Shown here: in pieces, positions 1 to 7,605 of the stretch | Layout: each line of letters begins with the position of its first letter | How positions within the stretch are numbered: position 1 is the stretch's first letter | Assembly (NCBI RefSeq): GCF_001544095.1 | Contig: NZ_BCPT01000004.1 | Span: 124,001 to 188,000, forward strand | Origin: Enterococcus casseliflavus NBRC 100478 | Lineage (GTDB): Bacteria > Bacillota > Bacilli > Lactobacillales > Enterococcaceae | Reading direction: 5' to 3' | Length of the DNA: 64,000 nucleotides | The notes under the pieces: generated by a model | The model's database searches: none | What the model was told of the DNA's origin: nothing | Seen by the model: the letters and a program-made list of their open reading frames with translations, nothing else | Program-made: the position numbers and the translations under genes

Positions 1-162
1 CAAGATTTTGACACAATCAGCAAAGAAGAACTTAAGAATATCCAACTTGATCTTGCTATTAATTATCCATTAGGAACTGGTATGCTCTATATCGGGCTTC
101 CTTTGTTAGTATGCTCGAGTGGTTATTTGGTTTTTTGTTATTTTAGAGATAGGAAGAACTGA
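1..162 (+). CDS. C-terminal end of a membrane protein (truncated by window start)
   Basis: The frame is open from base 1 to a TGA at 160-162 and encodes the last 53 residues of a larger protein whose start lies outside the window. The visible part has a charged stretch followed by one hydrophobic segment of about 20 residues (GTGMLYIGLPLLVC onward) and a short basic tail (FRDRKN), the pattern of a C-terminal membrane anchor with the end in the cytoplasm. No family is recognisable from this fragment. Its neighbours are small unrecognised genes, so the context gives no function either. Confidence 0.5.
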   Translation, partial: QDFDTISKEELKNIQLDLAINYPLGTGMLYIGLPLLVCSSGYLVFCYFRDRKN

Positions 163-297
163 AGCTTATCTTGAAAAAAATGCTTAAGAGGAACGCAATA
201 TAATATGATGTATGTTTGTATTTAAATGAAAAGGTAATTATTGTTTGTTTGGATCTGTAATGTTTGAGGAAATACTAACTAATTAAGGAAGTGCTTT

Positions 298-582
298 ATG
301 AAAATAAATGATGTTTTGCATAGACGCCAGTATACGATTAATTTATCTTCTAATACTCCACCGCTTGATTTAGCTTCTTTAAGTAATATGGGGGTCTGGA
401 GTAATCCAAAAGAGAAACATTATATATTGATTTTGACACACAATGACGATCCCATTAACGATTCTTCTATGTTTGAGAAAATTTTTAAGGAGCGTACTGG
501 ATTACAGTCAAAAGATTTTATATATGAAGCAAAACATGGACCGATGACCCTACAACGTGCTGTTGATTCGACTTGGTTTTGA
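298..582 (+). CDS. hypothetical 94-residue soluble protein
   Basis: The ORF starts at ATG behind an AAGGAAG ribosome site about seven bases upstream. The product has no signal peptide or membrane segment, and includes the local motif NPKEKHYILILTHNDDP followed by a charged helix (FEKIFKERTGLQSKDF). No family was recognised. It sits between a truncated membrane protein and two small membrane proteins on the same strand with loose spacing. Such clusters of small unrelated genes occur in accessory regions, for example among effector/immunity genes, but nothing in the sequence proves that role. Confidence 0.5.
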   Translation: MKINDVLHRRQYTINLSSNTPPLDLASLSNMGVWSNPKEKHYILILTHNDDPINDSSMFEKIFKERTGLQSKDFIYEAKHGPMTLQRAVDSTWF

Positions 583-698
583 AAATATAGAGTTTTTTGA
601 ATAGATGCAATAGCACAATGCATGAAATCATGGTATTGAGATTATTTTGAAGGAATTGAAAATAATGAATTTTTTTAGGGAAGCAGGTCTGAATAGCT

Positions 699-1070
699 AT
701 GAACAATCACGAAAAGAATCGAAAACAACATTCAATTAGCAATCTATCTAGTAATTCCTTTAACGTAATGAATACAAAATCTGATCCTTCACAAACTGGA
801 TCACCAATACCTTTTCAAAATGGCGACTTTTCATCAGTTGATCGAAACATTCATTCTTCAAAAACAGTCGCTGAAATGCTTTGTTTCTATTTAGCAGGTA
901 GTATTATTGCGGCAATTGGGTGTTATTTGTATATTAAGCTGCCCTTATTTGCTAATTTACTGGAGAATACGATTTTATCTTTTGCTATTACTTTTGGGAT
1001 TATCATCCTAAGCTTTGTTTTGTCTCATTTTATAACGAAAGTACTTACTGCTCATATCAGAAATAAATGA
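699..1070 (+). CDS. hypothetical small membrane protein, 123 aa
   Basis: This encodes a 123-residue protein with a polar N-terminal half of about 60 residues, rich in Ser, Asn and Gln. Two hydrophobic helices follow, roughly residues 65-83 and 90-112, and the protein ends in a basic tail (HIRNK). The expected topology is a two-helix hairpin in the membrane with both ends on one side. The ribosome site is weak (GGAAGCAGG about 15 bases upstream), so the exact start is uncertain. No family is recognised. It is followed after 31 bases by another small membrane protein, and the two may be cotranscribed. Confidence 0.5.
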   Translation: MNNHEKNRKQHSISNLSSNSFNVMNTKSDPSQTGSPIPFQNGDFSSVDRNIHSSKTVAEMLCFYLAGSIIAAIGCYLYIKLPLFANLLENTILSFAITFGIIILSFVLSHFITKVLTAHIRNK

Positions 1071-1101
1071 CCAATATGAAATGAATTGTGAGGATAAATA
1101 G

Positions 1102-1359
1102 ATGTATTCAAATTACCAGAAGCTGCCGCACTATTTAAAAAAGTGGTATGCATTATTTTATATTTTACCATTGATGCTTCTCTTATTTGTTAATGCCCTG
1201 ACAGCTTGGTTATCTTTTCCCATAAACATAGGAATTCTATTGATTCTTTATGGAGTAAGTTGTTTGATTGCTACCAAGGCGTCTCAAGGTAAAAAAGAAT
1301 GGTTTGTTCTAGATGGCATCACTTTTGGGATTGCCTTGATCACTCTTTCTATCATTTAA
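1102..1359 (+). CDS. hypothetical small membrane protein, 85 aa
   Basis: The 85-residue product has an amphipathic start (YQKLPHYLKKW) and then three hydrophobic segments, approximately residues 16-35, 39-56 and 67-85, with a short basic loop (KASQGKKEW) between the last two. The last helix runs to the C-terminus. A possible ribosome site, GAGGA, lies about nine bases before the ATG. No family is recognised. The closest neighbour is the 123-residue membrane protein just upstream, and a pair of interacting small membrane proteins is possible but unproven. Confidence 0.5.
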   Translation: MYSNYQKLPHYLKKWYALFYILPLMLLLFVNALTAWLSFPINIGILLILYGVSCLIATKASQGKKEWFVLDGITFGIALITLSII

Positions 1360-1398
1360 TTGAAATAAAGAGGTAGCCTTTGATGCAGAGATAATAGT

Positions 1399-1549
1399 GG
1401 AGAACCGATTATTGCGCATGTCGTCTCTTCTTTCGTTGTGATGGCAGCAGCCATCTTGATCTAAAAATTACTGTGCAGTGGCTGTCTATAAGCGTAAAGG
1501 AATTGAGGATGGCTTGGTTGTTCGCCTAGAAGCTCTAAAATTAGGTTGA
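1399..1549 (+). pseudogene. probable remnant of a small membrane-protein gene
   Basis: Two protein-like fragments lie in the same direction but in different frames. Positions 1399-1464 read GEPIIAHVVSSFVVMAAAIL, a membrane helix. Positions 1475-1549 read AVAVYKRKGIEDGLVVRLEA, ending KLG and a stop. Neither has a start codon with a ribosome site. The simplest reading is a decayed gene with a frameshift and loss of its 5' part. A homology search with each fragment would settle it. Confidence 0.3.
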
Positions 1550-1710
1550 TTGAAGCCGATTTGAGAGTTCAGATAAGCGTTACGGGCTTGCTATTTTTTG
1601 CAGTCGTTATATACTGATGTCTATACTTCATGGTTTCGTATGTCGTCATCATTTCGGTAGTATTGCTGATATGAAAGACCGCAGCAAAAGTGAGCGAATA
1701 GGAGGAAGTA

Positions 1711-2064
1711 GTGATGCAGCAAACAGAAGAAACTGAATTATTTGTAGAATGCCCAGTGGCTAGCGTCCAGAAGGTCGTACGCGGCAAGTGGTCCATGGTC
1801 ATCTTGTCCTTTTTACGGCACAAAACGCTTCGTTTCGGTGCGCTTAGTCGTAAAAAGCCCATGGTGACCCAAGCAAATTTGACAAAGGAATTGCGCATGC
1901 TTGAAAGCTATGGCCTCATTCATCGTGAAGACTATCCGCAAGTGCCGCCAAAAGTTGAATACTCACTGACCGAAATGGGACATAAATTCATGCCAGTTTT
2001 GGATGCCTTAGAAACATTTGCTTCTACCTATGAGTCAGAAAACGAAAAAGTAGTCAATCCTTGA
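1711..2064 (+). CDS. HxlR-family winged-helix transcriptional regulator
   Basis: The 117-residue product matches the HxlR family: a Cys near the N-terminus (VECPVASVQKVVRGKWSMVI), a winged helix with FGALSRKKPMVTQANLTKEL as the recognition region, and the wing PKVEYSLTEMGHKFMPVL. HxlR proteins bind DNA as dimers, and many sense electrophiles or redox state through the N-terminal Cys. AGGAGG lies at 1700-1705; translation may begin at GTG 1711 or the adjacent ATG 1714, and spacing slightly favours the ATG. The gene precedes a quinone-oxidoreductase-like gene whose promoter contains a palindrome, which suggests local control of a detoxifying reductase. Confidence 0.85.
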   Translation: MMQQTEETELFVECPVASVQKVVRGKWSMVILSFLRHKTLRFGALSRKKPMVTQANLTKELRMLESYGLIHREDYPQVPPKVEYSLTEMGHKFMPVLDALETFASTYESENEKVVNP

Positions 2065-2085
2065 AGCGTTCAAGGATTTTTTTTT
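2056..2085 (+). terminator. Rho-independent terminator overlapping the HxlR stop codon
   Basis: A perfect 10-bp stem (2056-2065 with 2069-2078, three-base loop GCG) is followed by nine T residues. The hairpin includes the TGA of the upstream gene at 2062-2064, so the regulator and the following oxidoreductase are probably transcribed separately. Confidence 0.85.
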
Positions 2086-2118
2086 GTACCTGAAATCCGT
2101 ATGATTACACAAATCTAT

Positions 2119-2153
2119 TGAAAACGATAGTACCTATCAAAAAATATGGTACT
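2119..2153 (+). promoter_or_regulatory. promoter of the oxidoreductase gene with an HxlR-type palindrome
   Basis: TTGAAA at 2119-2124 is followed after 17 bases by AAATAT (2142-2147). An inverted repeat AGTACC (2129-2134) / GGTACT (2148-2153) spans the spacer and the -10 region, so a bound dimer would block polymerase. GTAC-containing palindromes are typical of the HxlR subgroup that includes YodB and QorR. Assigning it to the HxlR gene just upstream is inference. Confidence 0.6.
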
Positions 2154-2210
2154 TTTTATTATTGAGGTAATAGGTCATAATGAAATCATCTTAAGAAAGA
2201 AGGGTTTTTT

Positions 2211-3155
2211 ATGAAAAAAATGATACTGAATCAATATGGCTCTGTAGATGTGATGCAAATTGTTGAAACTGCTATCCCTGAGCCAGCTGCTAAACAAATT
2301 GTGATCAAAACCGCAGCGATCGGCGTGAATGATCCTGATATTGTTATTCGTGCGAATGGACCATTTCCAACGATGCCAAAAGAATTGAAACCTGTGCTTC
2401 CACACTCTTTGGGACAAGACTTTTCTGGTATCGTAACAGCTGTCGGAGATGATGTGACCCGCTTTTCAGTAGGTGATCATGTGGTTGGGATGGCGTTTAT
2501 GAGTACATATTCTGAATACATTTTGTTAGACGAGTCAGCAGTTGTTGCTGCTGTACCGAAGGAGCTGGACTTGGTGCCGTTAGGTGGATTTTTCCTTGGC
2601 GTAGCCACAGCTTATGGAGCAACCATTCGTGATGGTCAAGCAAAAGATGGACAAAAAGTACTGATTCATGGCGGTGCTGGCGGTGTCGGGTCTAAAGCTG
2701 TTCAGCTGGCAAAACATGCCGGAGCGTATGTCATAGCAACAGGCAGCGCTGAACAAGCTGACTATATGAAGGCACTAGGTGCGGATGAAACGATCGATTA
2801 TCAGACAGAAGATTTCACAAAATTGGTTTCTGATGTCGATTTAGTGGTCAACTTGACTGGTCCTAAAACATTGGAGAACAGTTATCAAGTAATCAAAAAA
2901 GGTGGACGCGTCACTTCTGTTAATGCGCCAATCAACCAAGAAGAAACGGAGCGTAGAGGAATTACTGGTATGTATTCTATGGGGTTCATGACTGTTGAAG
3001 AGCTGGAAAAAGTCATTGATCTTTATGCGCAAGGAAAACTTGATGTCCTTGTAGACAAGACATATCCCTTTGAATTAGAAGCAATCAAGCAAGCTCACCT
3101 TGATTTCCAAGCAGGCGGAAATACTGGCAAAAAGATCATTGTCTTTGATAAATAG
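2211..3155 (+). CDS. zinc-independent MDR oxidoreductase, quinone oxidoreductase type
   Basis: The 314-residue protein is a medium-chain dehydrogenase/reductase of the NADPH:quinone oxidoreductase group. An N-terminal GroES-like domain (LGQDFSGIVTAVGDDVTRFS) is followed by a Rossmann domain with the glycine-rich nucleotide loop HGGAGGVGSKAVQLAK around residues 150-165. The catalytic-zinc Cys/His ligands of alcohol dehydrogenases are absent. Proteins of this type reduce quinones or reactive enones with NAD(P)H in the cytosol. AAGAAGGG precedes ATG 2211 by six bases. It is probably repressed by the upstream HxlR regulator through the palindrome in its promoter. Confidence 0.85.
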   Translation: MKKMILNQYGSVDVMQIVETAIPEPAAKQIVIKTAAIGVNDPDIVIRANGPFPTMPKELKPVLPHSLGQDFSGIVTAVGDDVTRFSVGDHVVGMAFMSTYSEYILLDESAVVAAVPKELDLVPLGGFFLGVATAYGATIRDGQAKDGQKVLIHGGAGGVGSKAVQLAKHAGAYVIATGSAEQADYMKALGADETIDYQTEDFTKLVSDVDLVVNLTGPKTLENSYQVIKKGGRVTSVNAPINQEETERRGITGMYSMGFMTVEELEKVIDLYAQGKLDVLVDKTYPFELEAIKQAHLDFQAGGNTGKKIIVFDK

Positions 3156-3204
3156 GGAGTAGTAAATAGAAATCGTACAATAGAGATTTTAAGAGCGAGC
3201 GTAA

Positions 3205-3351
3205 CAGAACGCTGTCCGTTGTTTAGCTACAAGCCCAGTGCTCCAGAGAAATGAGTTTAATCGATGGATTCTTCAGTTACTTGATCAAGGCAGAATCTCC
3301 AAAGAGTTTTGTGAGAATTACAATGAAAAGAGACAAGATACGACTCAGTAA
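3205..3351 (+). pseudogene. possible C-terminal remnant of a lost gene
   Basis: An open stretch from 3205 to the TAA at 3349-3351 has no start codon with a ribosome site but reads like a protein end: FNRWILQLLDQGRISKEF and then a charged tail ending RQDTTQ. The alternating Leu/Ile pattern and the glycine turn suggest a helix-turn-helix or SHOCT-like end. No parent family could be assigned. It may equally be chance. Confidence 0.25.
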
Positions 3352-3354
3352 GGA

Positions 3355-3401
3355 CCAATACAAGTCCGCTTCCTTTCGAAACGGAAGCGGACTTGTATTG
3401 G
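3355..3401. terminator. 19-bp perfect inverted repeat between convergent genes, probable terminator
   Basis: Positions 3355-3373 pair perfectly with 3383-3401 around a nine-base loop. It lies between the + strand oxidoreductase and the end of the - strand aldo-keto reductase, where a bidirectional terminator is expected. The flanking T tract is weak (TTTCCTTC on + and none on -), so it is either an inefficient terminator or a stable RNA/DNA hairpin element. Confidence 0.5.
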
Positions 3402-3422
3402 TTTCCTTCAATAAAAACCCTA

Positions 3423-4289
3423 TTAGTTTTCAGTATCTAACATCCGCACCATAAACCATTCCACTTGTTGCGGTGCATCGTGGTCAAAGAATGCGGACTC
3501 TTTTTTATCTAAAGCGGCTATTTTTTCAATGTCTTTCTGGGAAAGCTCAAAGTCAAAAATAGCAATGTTTTCAGCCATCCGTTCTGGACGAACTGTTTTT
3601 GCTAAAGCGACGATCCCTCTTTGCATCAACCAGCGAAGGACAACTTGGCCAACCGTTTTGCCATATTGCTTGCCAATTTCTGCTAATGTCGGATTGGTAA
3701 ATAGGTCATGACGTCCTTCTGCAAAAGGTGCCCAAGCTTCCACTTGGACGTCATATTTTTCATGCCATTCCTGATCTTCCACTCGTTGATTCCAAGGGTT
3801 CACTTCGATTTGATTGATTTGAGGTTTCACCTCATTCAAGCCGACAAACTCGATCATCTTAGCTGATTTGAAATTTGAAACGCCAATTGCACGTAATTTC
3901 CCTGTTTTTTGAGCAGCAACCATTGAGCGCCAAGCACCATAAATATCTCCATATGGTTGGTGAATAAGGTAGAGATCAAGATAAGTTAATCCCATTGTTT
4001 CAAGCGAATGTTCAATCGTTTCTTTCGCTTTATCTTCGGAAGCTTGGAGAATAAATAATTTAGAGGTAACAAAAAGTTCTTCTCGAGTGACTAGACCTTC
4101 AGTGATGGCGCGCTTGATTCCCTCGCCTGTTTCTGTTTCATTTCCATAAATAGAAGCAGTGTCGATCAGTCGATACCCAGCTTTGATTGCTTGGTAAACA
4201 GCTTCTGCTGTTTCTTCCAAAGGAATTTGATAAACGCCAAATCCTAGTTGCGGCATGGTGACACCATTATTGAGTGTGATTGTTTGCAT
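3423..4289 (-). CDS. aldo/keto reductase
   Basis: A 288-residue NAD(P)H-dependent aldo/keto reductase of the 2,5-diketo-gluconate reductase type. The catalytic tetrad is visible: Asp and Tyr in DTASIYGNE, Lys in VTSKLF and His in LIHQPYG. The family signature IGVSNFKSAKM and the C-terminal cofactor region (VALAKTVRPERMAENI) are also present. These TIM-barrel enzymes reduce aldehydes and ketones in the cytosol. Translation starts at ATG 4287-4289, eight bases after AGAGGAGG; a longer in-frame start upstream lacks a ribosome site. The gene has its own MerR-type promoter and lies downstream of a merR gene, as in AdhR-type aldehyde-stress loci. Confidence 0.9.
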   Translation of the reverse strand: MQTITLNNGVTMPQLGFGVYQIPLEETAEAVYQAIKAGYRLIDTASIYGNETETGEGIKRAITEGLVTREELFVTSKLFILQASEDKAKETIEHSLETMGLTYLDLYLIHQPYGDIYGAWRSMVAAQKTGKLRAIGVSNFKSAKMIEFVGLNEVKPQINQIEVNPWNQRVEDQEWHEKYDVQVEAWAPFAEGRHDLFTNPTLAEIGKQYGKTVGQVVLRWLMQRGIVALAKTVRPERMAENIAIFDFELSQKDIEKIAALDKKESAFFDHDAPQQVEWFMVRMLDTEN

Positions 4290-4323
4290 AATGTTTCCTC
4301 CTCTAATTTTCATTGCATGTTCT

Positions 4324-4354
4324 ATCCTAAACCTTGGAGTTAAGTCCATAGCAA
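4324..4354 (-). promoter_or_regulatory. MerR-type promoter (19-bp spacer) of the aldo/keto reductase
   Basis: Reading the minus strand, TTGCTA (4349-4354) and TAGGAT (4324-4329) are separated by 19 bases instead of the usual 17. The spacer holds an imperfect dyad, GGACTTAACTCC. Overlong spacers with a central dyad are the hallmark of promoters activated by MerR proteins, which twist the DNA to realign the elements. Confidence 0.75.
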
Positions 4355-4364
4355 GTGAAAGATG

Positions 4365-4784
4365 TTACTTTTTTCGTTCCCATAATTTTTCCACTTTATC
4401 AGGGGTCATATTTCCTGCTTTAAATTTTGCGATATGCTCATCATACGTTTCTATCTTATAAATAAGTAGGTCTCTTACTTCCTGCATTGCTGCTAACTTT
4501 TTCTCTAATTCTTCGAGTTGATCGGCTAAAATCTGTTTCTGAGCTTTTTCGACATTTTGACTTTCACGTACTTGTGCCAATTGAGCAAATTCAATTAGCG
4601 ATTCGATCGACAATCCTGCATTTCGTAAATGTTTTGCTAAATAGATCCAGTTTAGATCATTTGTTGTGTACACCCGATAGCCACTCTCATTGCGTTGGAC
4701 AGGTGGAATCACACCGACTCGTTCATAATAGCGCAATGTGTCTACGCTCAAATCAAACATTTCCGCTGCTTTTTTTATATTCAT
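4365..4784 (-). CDS. MerR-family transcriptional regulator
   Basis: The 139-residue protein begins with the MerR winged helix (MNIKKAAEMFDLSVDTLRYY, then ESGYRVYTTNDLNWI), and a long dimerisation coiled coil covers about residues 75-115. The C-terminal effector region is short, and only one Cys-free tail is visible, so metal sensing is unlikely. It resembles the AdhR/NmlR-like regulators that respond to aldehydes or other carbonyl stress. It is encoded just upstream of the aldo/keto reductase, and both genes have promoters with 19-bp spacers. Activation of both by this protein is therefore a strong inference. Confidence 0.85.
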   Translation of the reverse strand: MNIKKAAEMFDLSVDTLRYYERVGVIPPVQRNESGYRVYTTNDLNWIYLAKHLRNAGLSIESLIEFAQLAQVRESQNVEKAQKQILADQLEELEKKLAAMQEVRDLLIYKIETYDEHIAKFKAGNMTPDKVEKLWERKK

Positions 4785-4814
4785 CGTTGGTTCTCCTTAT
4801 CTTTTCTATAAGTA

Positions 4815-4845
4815 ATCATAAACCCTGAAGTGGACTCTAGGGCAA
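4815..4845 (-). promoter_or_regulatory. MerR-type promoter (19-bp spacer) of the merR gene
   Basis: On the minus strand TTGCCC (4840-4845) and TATGAT (4815-4820) are 19 bases apart and enclose the imperfect dyad CCTAGAGTCCACTTCAGG. The match to the promoter of the neighbouring reductase in spacing and dyad form implies autoregulation. The rest of the gap to the next gene (4846-5173) shows no other structure that I can support. Confidence 0.7.
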
Positions 4846-5173
4846 GTGGTTTAAAATCGTTTATTGAAAAGAATATATTTTGTTCGTTATGGCGACTATT
4901 CGGGAAGAAAAAGCTACAAGCATTTTTATTTCAACAGAATGATTTGAGAAATCATCAGTATTGAAAGCTCCTTTCTTAGTGTGTTTCAAAGCAAGTCATA
5001 CTCTCTTAGAATTGATTGTTTCGTTATCTATTTGAGCGAGGCAGTTTTTATCCATAGATTTTAAATAAATCCATCTCATGTTATGATGATGTTGAAAATT
5101 CTTAACTTGGATCAATGAAACAGCGATTCTTGTTATGAAAAACGAAAATAAGCTGATGAGAGTGTGACTATCC

Positions 5174-5626
5174 ATGAATATAAAAGAAGTAAGTAGTATG
5201 AATCAAAAGTTAGAGCAACAATTAATTGAAGTATGGGAGAGTTCTGTTAAGGCGACGCACACCTTTTTGTCAGAGACCGAAATCCAAGCCATTAAGCAAT
5301 ACATTCCAGAGGCATTGCATCATGTGCCACATTTGATTATCGTAGAAAGTGAAAATGGAGAGCCAGCTGGCTTCATGGGGATCTCGGATCGAAATCTTGA
5401 AATGCTTTTTATAGCAAATGAACAAAGAGGCAAGGGACTAGGAAGAAAACTCTTGGCATACGGGATGGAAAACTATTCTGTAAATGAACTGGGAGTAAAT
5501 GAACAGAATCCTCAGGCGAAAGGATTTTATGAGCATATGGGATTTGAGGTATACAAAAGAAGCGAGTTAGACGAACAAGGAAACCCTTATCCAATTCTTT
5601 ATATGAAGAAAGTTGATAACAAGTAG
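5174..5626 (+). CDS. GNAT acetyltransferase, YjaB-like
   Basis: The 150-residue protein carries the GNAT acetyl-CoA site: LFIANEQRGKGLGRKLL supplies the pyrophosphate-binding Q/R-x-x-G-x-G/A loop, and NEQNPQAKGFYEHMGFEVYK the C-terminal cofactor half. The N-terminal helix with VWESSVKATHTFL and the end of the sequence (DEQGNPYPILYMKK) resemble the E. coli YjaB subgroup. Substrate is not predictable. The ribosome site is weak; the first ATG is chosen because the YjaB family has a strand before the VWESS helix. An alternative start is ATG 5198. It is a stand-alone gene upstream of the RiPP cluster. Confidence 0.8.
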   Translation: MNIKEVSSMNQKLEQQLIEVWESSVKATHTFLSETEIQAIKQYIPEALHHVPHLIIVESENGEPAGFMGISDRNLEMLFIANEQRGKGLGRKLLAYGMENYSVNELGVNEQNPQAKGFYEHMGFEVYKRSELDEQGNPYPILYMKKVDNK

Positions 5627-5663
5627 CTGTTAAAAATTATTTGCGTTTGCGGGAAATATGTAA

Positions 5664-5702
5664 GAAGGAGTCGAGACATATATAGCTAGTCACGACCCCT
5701 TC
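5664..5702. terminator. inverted repeat between the acetyltransferase gene and the RiPP precursor gene
   Basis: GAAGGAGTCG (5664-5673) pairs with CGACCCCTTC (5693-5702) with one mismatch and a 19-base loop. It sits between two convergent genes and is the likeliest terminator for both, although neither side has a strong T run. A second weaker pairing lies at 5716-5744 (ATCCTTA/TAAGGAT). Confidence 0.45.
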
Positions 5703-5756
5703 TTTGATTGCTATTATCCTTATTAATAAGTAAAGTAAGGATCAAATGATTTTCTC

Positions 5757-5915
5757 TTAACTAGCTTTCTCTTCTTTTTTTATCTCTTCTTTTTTCTGAT
5801 TTGAAAATGGTGTATCAGTCTCTTCAGGTAAGATGATTGGTGGATGATGGGAATGCTGATTACTTCCACACATGGTGATGATTTGTTCTTTTGAAGCTTC
5901 AGAGATTACTTTCAT
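5757..5915 (-). CDS. candidate RiPP precursor peptide, 52 aa
   Basis: A 52-residue peptide begins at ATG 5913-5915, behind AAAGGAGAGG with good spacing. Residues 1-15 (MKVISEASKEQIITM) look like a short leader. Residues 16-37 form a distinct centre, with the only Cys at 16, His at 21, 23 and 24, then PPIILP and a final Phe37. Residues 38-52 are a Lys/Glu-rich tail. There is no Gly-Gly cleavage site. It lies 62 bases downstream of an ABC exporter gene on the same strand and beside two radical SAM/SPASM genes, the usual setting for a substrate modified by carbon-centred crosslinks. Precursor status is inferred from size, composition and context; no known family was recognised. Confidence 0.65.
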   Translation of the reverse strand: MKVISEASKEQIITMCGSNQHSHHPPIILPEETDTPFSNQKKEEIKKEEKAS

Positions 5916-5977
5916 TGTATACCTCTCCTTTCTTTTATATTTCCAGATGACATAAGGTAGGCCTATATCATCTAAAT

Positions 5978-7585
5978 TCATGATTTATTTAACTGAATTA
6001 GCTCATCAAATGAACCTAGAAATTCCTGATTTGTTGAGTGAGTAACGACAATGATTATTTTATCTGTAAGTGAGCAGATTAAGTCACTGATAATCATCTC
6101 GTTTATACTGTCTAGACCAGATGTTGGTTCGTCAAAAAGAATAACATCGGAATCTTTAAAGATTGCCCGAGCAATCTCAAGCCGTCTAAGCTCGCCGCCA
6201 GAAAGAAAGTTTATCCATGTATTATCTTGCGTATCGGTTAAATCATTGTTATCAAAGCGATCATCTAATCCACTTCGTTTTAAAACATCAACGATTTTTT
6301 CAAGTTCGTATTCACTAAAAATAGAAACGTTGTAAGCAATACTCGTCTGGAAGATAGCAGTTTTTTGTTGGACAAGTGCAACTTTCTCATAAAGGGAGTC
6401 TCTAGATAGCTGATTCATCTCTTGCTGGTCAACCAATACTTGATGATCGTCGATAGGGTAAATTCCCGCTAAAATATTCAATAGTGTCGACTTCCCGCTA
6501 CCGCTTGCGCCAGTGATAGCATATTTTTTTCCACGCTCAAATGTTTGAGTAAAACCATTAAAAATCAAACGATTTCCATGATGGAAATGCAGATTTTCAA
6601 TCGATAAAGTAGTTATTGGTTCTGCAAGTTCAAGTGAGCGATTGGGCTCATCATCATCGGTACCATCAATGAAAGCTATAAGATCGTCCGCGACCTTCTT
6701 GCTCGCTAAAATATCTGTAACTGAAGTACTGAAATACTCTAACGGACCGGCAATCGTACTCATTAGTGTAGTCATCGCAATAAGATCGGGAATGGTGATT
6801 ATTTTGGCAGCAACAAAGAAACCACCAACGATCCATGTCCCTGAATAGGCAAGATCCCCAAGTCCAAAAGAAATTGCATAAGTCAGTCCTTGTAAGGTTT
6901 CAAAAGTGATACTTTCCTTTTTTAATCGTTCACTACTGTTAGTAAAAATTTTCGTATATGTTGGAAAACCTTTGCCGACACGTAAGGTCAGGTATCCTGA
7001 GAGAAGTTGGTCAAATAAACTAAGTGTACGATCTTGCTCCAGAACAACGGACTTGCGACGATCACTAAGGATTCGCTTAGCGAAATAAGGGGCTAGCAAA
7101 GGACTAAAAGCTAAGAGCAGCATAATCAATGAAAAAGAAGTGTTTAATTTTAGTGTGAATAAAAGAGAGAATAGAAAGGTAAAAATGCTTAAAATCAGTC
7201 CAAATCCGGGCTTTAAAAATTCTAATTCAACGACTTTCATTTCATTTGCCAACTTTGAGAGATACTCGTTTTTCTCATTTTTAAGAAATAGTACCGGATT
7301 CATTCGAACGATTTTCTGCGAGAGACTCTCTCTCAGTTGATTCATTATTGATTGAACTAAGACGGATTTACTTCTTCTTGGAATAAAATCGCTCATCGTG
7401 TTCAATAAGATGTAAAAGAAGGCGAATATACCAATAAATAAAAGTCTTTTTACATCTCCTGACATAGCAACCTCGGTGATTTGTCTATACACCAAAGCAA
7501 CCCCAACTTGAATGAGCGCTGCCATTGCGCATAAAATCACATGCAAAAAGAAAAGTGGTTGGTTTCTTTTTAATATTTTTTTCAT
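5978..7585 (-). CDS. ABC exporter (fused membrane and ATPase domains) of the RiPP cluster
   Basis: A 535-residue half-transporter. The N-terminal portion, to about residue 310, carries the membrane domain of type-I ABC exporters. The ATPase domain follows with Walker A GASGSGKSTLL, signature LSGGELRRLE, Walker B VILFDEPTSGLD and switch His in VVTHS. There is no N-terminal C39 peptidase domain, so it would not cleave a double-glycine leader. GGAGGGAGA precedes the ATG. Its divergent promoter faces the radical SAM operon, and the precursor gene follows it. Export of the matured peptide, or self-immunity, is the likely role. Confidence 0.85.
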   Translation of the reverse strand: MKKILKRNQPLFFLHVILCAMAALIQVGVALVYRQITEVAMSGDVKRLLFIGIFAFFYILLNTMSDFIPRRSKSVLVQSIMNQLRESLSQKIVRMNPVLFLKNEKNEYLSKLANEMKVVELEFLKPGFGLILSIFTFLFSLLFTLKLNTSFSLIMLLLAFSPLLAPYFAKRILSDRRKSVVLEQDRTLSLFDQLLSGYLTLRVGKGFPTYTKIFTNSSERLKKESITFETLQGLTYAISFGLGDLAYSGTWIVGGFFVAAKIITIPDLIAMTTLMSTIAGPLEYFSTSVTDILASKKVADDLIAFIDGTDDDEPNRSLELAEPITTLSIENLHFHHGNRLIFNGFTQTFERGKKYAITGASGSGKSTLLNILAGIYPIDDHQVLVDQQEMNQLSRDSLYEKVALVQQKTAIFQTSIAYNVSIFSEYELEKIVDVLKRSGLDDRFDNNDLTDTQDNTWINFLSGGELRRLEIARAIFKDSDVILFDEPTSGLDSINEMIISDLICSLTDKIIIVVTHSTNQEFLGSFDELIQLNKS

Positions 7586-7605
7586 TCTCTCCCTCCTATG
7601 TAAAA

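Noticed and set aside
3251-3454. Open frame of 67 codons on the + strand
   Set aside because: It runs through the 19-bp inverted repeat and into the end of the convergent reductase gene, and has no ribosome site.
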